A stretch of 64,000 nt of DNA, taken from contig JAZGTH010000072.1 in NCBI GenBank assembly GCA_036877525.1, forward strand, positions 3,972,501-4,036,500. Reading direction: 5' to 3'. The notes below the pieces were generated by a model, which saw only the letters and a list, made by a program, of their open reading frames with translations, made no database searches and was not told the DNA's origin. The translations under genes and the position numbers were made by a program. Shown here piece by piece: positions 62,675 to 64,000 of the stretch (its first letter is position 1; each line of letters starts with the position of its first letter). Source of the stretch: Chromobotia macracanthus. Taxonomy: Eukaryota; Chordata; Actinopteri; Cypriniformes; Botiidae.

Positions 62675-64000
62675 CTGCAGCAACAAAGAGGAGATGATGA
62701 TGGGAGATATTTCAGAGCAGCTTGTATTTTCGATGTACTCTTAAAGACATCACAACATCAAACTTGACCGTTTACTTCCCTAATAAATGGCACTAGTGTT
62801 ATTATGCACAACTCATCAGTGAACACTGTTTAGAAGAACAAAAGTTTAAAGAGACAGTTCACCCAAAAATGAAAATTCTTCTGTTATTTACTGAACCTCA
62901 TGTCATCCCAAATCTGTCCCAAATTTGACTTTTTTCTGTGGAACACAAAAGATGTGTTAAGAAATGTCTTAGTGGATTTGTGTCCATACAATGAAAGTCA
63001 ATGGCTGCCACTGTTGTTTGGGTACCAACGTACTTGAGAGTAAAATGAGAACGTCTCATTCTATGATCCTCAGAAGCAAAAAGGTCATATTGATTTGGAA
63101 TGACATGAGGGTGAGTAAATGATGGAAGAATTTTCATTTTTGGTGAACGATCCCTTTAATCTTTTTCTTTCATAAAAATGCAATAACCTTCTGCACTTCT
63201 GAAGACATCTTCTGCTGATGTAACCGTTCGTTTAAAAACGTTAGAGCACACCTATCTGAGGTGTATTTCATGTCAGCAGCACAAACCTTGCCGGACGGGT
63301 TAAGCACAGATTTTATGCAGCTTTCTTCAGCTTGTTCAGTAATCTGGCCCCTTTCTGAGCAACAGTATAGTGATGATTGCCTTCAGCCACTAGCACTAAT
63401 AATATCATAGCCTACTTTTAACAACCCAATCAAGCCATGATGGATAAAATCAACTCACGTCCTACATTAATTCCAGCTGTTTCTCAGGCATTCACTGCAG
63501 CTGTCATTTCATGTCTTCAAACCAAGGATTTGTGCCCTTGGAAAAATGCTATGCTGATACAAAACCCCCTCACTAACCGTCCCCATACTCATAGTTAGTA
63601 TTGGACTCAAACAAGGATATGTGACCCTGTAGATTTATTAAAAGTAAGACACTCAGTTCAGTCTCTTGGGTATGTAACAGCTCTCGTGTAATTACATTAT
63701 GTCCCCTCCAGCAGTCCAGATATGAAGACAAAGCTTTGCATTGTGTGACTGATTAATGCCTCAGAGGCCATTACAGCAAAACTAGCTTTACAAAGAACTG
63801 AAGTGTATGTGTGTGAACAGTTAATCTAGACTTTGGGAGAGATAATTATGGTTTAATGGACAAATTCATTCGGATATTAAGGCAACGCTTACCCCCCCAA
63901 CCCTTCAAATGTGACACGGATCTGCTTTTGAATGTGACAGTGTGAACGGCAATCATTAAACTGAATCTGACATTTTCAATCCAGATTTAGGCCATGAACT
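62675..64000 (-). other. pitpnb: pitpnb intron 1 (partial)
   Basis: Runs to the window edge. It contains one complete TTAA-bounded MITE (62846-63159). The N-terminal exon was looked for and not seen, so the 5' end of the gene lies outside. Confidence 0.65.
62846..63159. mobile_element. TTAA-bounded MITE, complete copy (pitpnb intron 1)
   Basis: Inverted termini AGTTCACCCAAAAATGAAAA and TTTTCATTTTTGGTGAACGA, with TTAA at 62846-62849 and 63156-63159. Inner ends CCTCATGTCATCCCAAATC and GGAATGACATGAGGGTGAGT. About 314 bp, non-coding, a very common cyprinid repeat. Confidence 0.75.

Overview
This window is vertebrate genomic DNA, almost certainly from a ray-finned fish and most likely a cyprinid-type teleost. 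It has no prokaryotic layout. Coding sequence is a small fraction of the 64 kb, genes are split by GT-AG introns, and microsatellites ((TA)n, (CA)n, (GA)n) are frequent. Several families of short non-autonomous DNA transposons have termini that I associate with cypriniform genomes. The species call is inference; the teleost call rests on the two genes and the repeats.

Two protein-coding genes are present, both on the minus strand. Right part (about 52.3-64 kb): pitpnb, phosphatidylinositol transfer protein beta. Nine of its coding exons can be placed base by base (62674 down to 54567), including an 8-nt microexon at 61206-61213. Only the first coding exon (about 17 residues) is outside the window. 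A 3' UTR of about 2.2 kb ends near 52.35 kb. Centre (47.1-51.2 kb): mn1 (meningioma 1 transcriptional co-regulator). The giant first coding exon (50189-47093) sits below a CpG-rich promoter. It ends at a phase-1 splice donor; the short terminal exon that encodes the conserved C-terminus in other vertebrates was not found in the window.

The order and orientation (pitpnb upstream of mn1, both on the same strand) match human chromosome 22q12, where MN1 and PITPNB are neighbours. The promoter of mn1 lies about 1.2 kb beyond the end of pitpnb. The products are unrelated in function (nuclear co-activator versus cytosolic/Golgi lipid transfer protein), so the linkage is syntenic rather than functional.

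Left part (1-47.1 kb): no protein-coding exon that I can defend. It is read as mn1 intron 1 and/or the flanking gene desert. It holds at least 14 copies of one TA-flanked MITE with CCCAGCTAACA termini, all left of 34 kb. It also holds nested hAT-like and tRNA-SINE insertions, a 42-bp-unit minisatellite, a mariner-like MITE, and two CpG-dense islands. Several GC-normal blocks rich in TAATTA-type homeodomain sites look like developmental enhancers (conserved non-coding element candidates). Most long open frames in this region are accidental.

I found no evidence for a novel enzymatic or defence-type system. The most interesting signals are the 8-nt microexon, the dense CpG island about 1 kb inside mn1 intron 1, the polyQ-less and N-terminally short mn1, the loss of the pitpnb C-terminal phospho-serine, and the layered transposon insertions.
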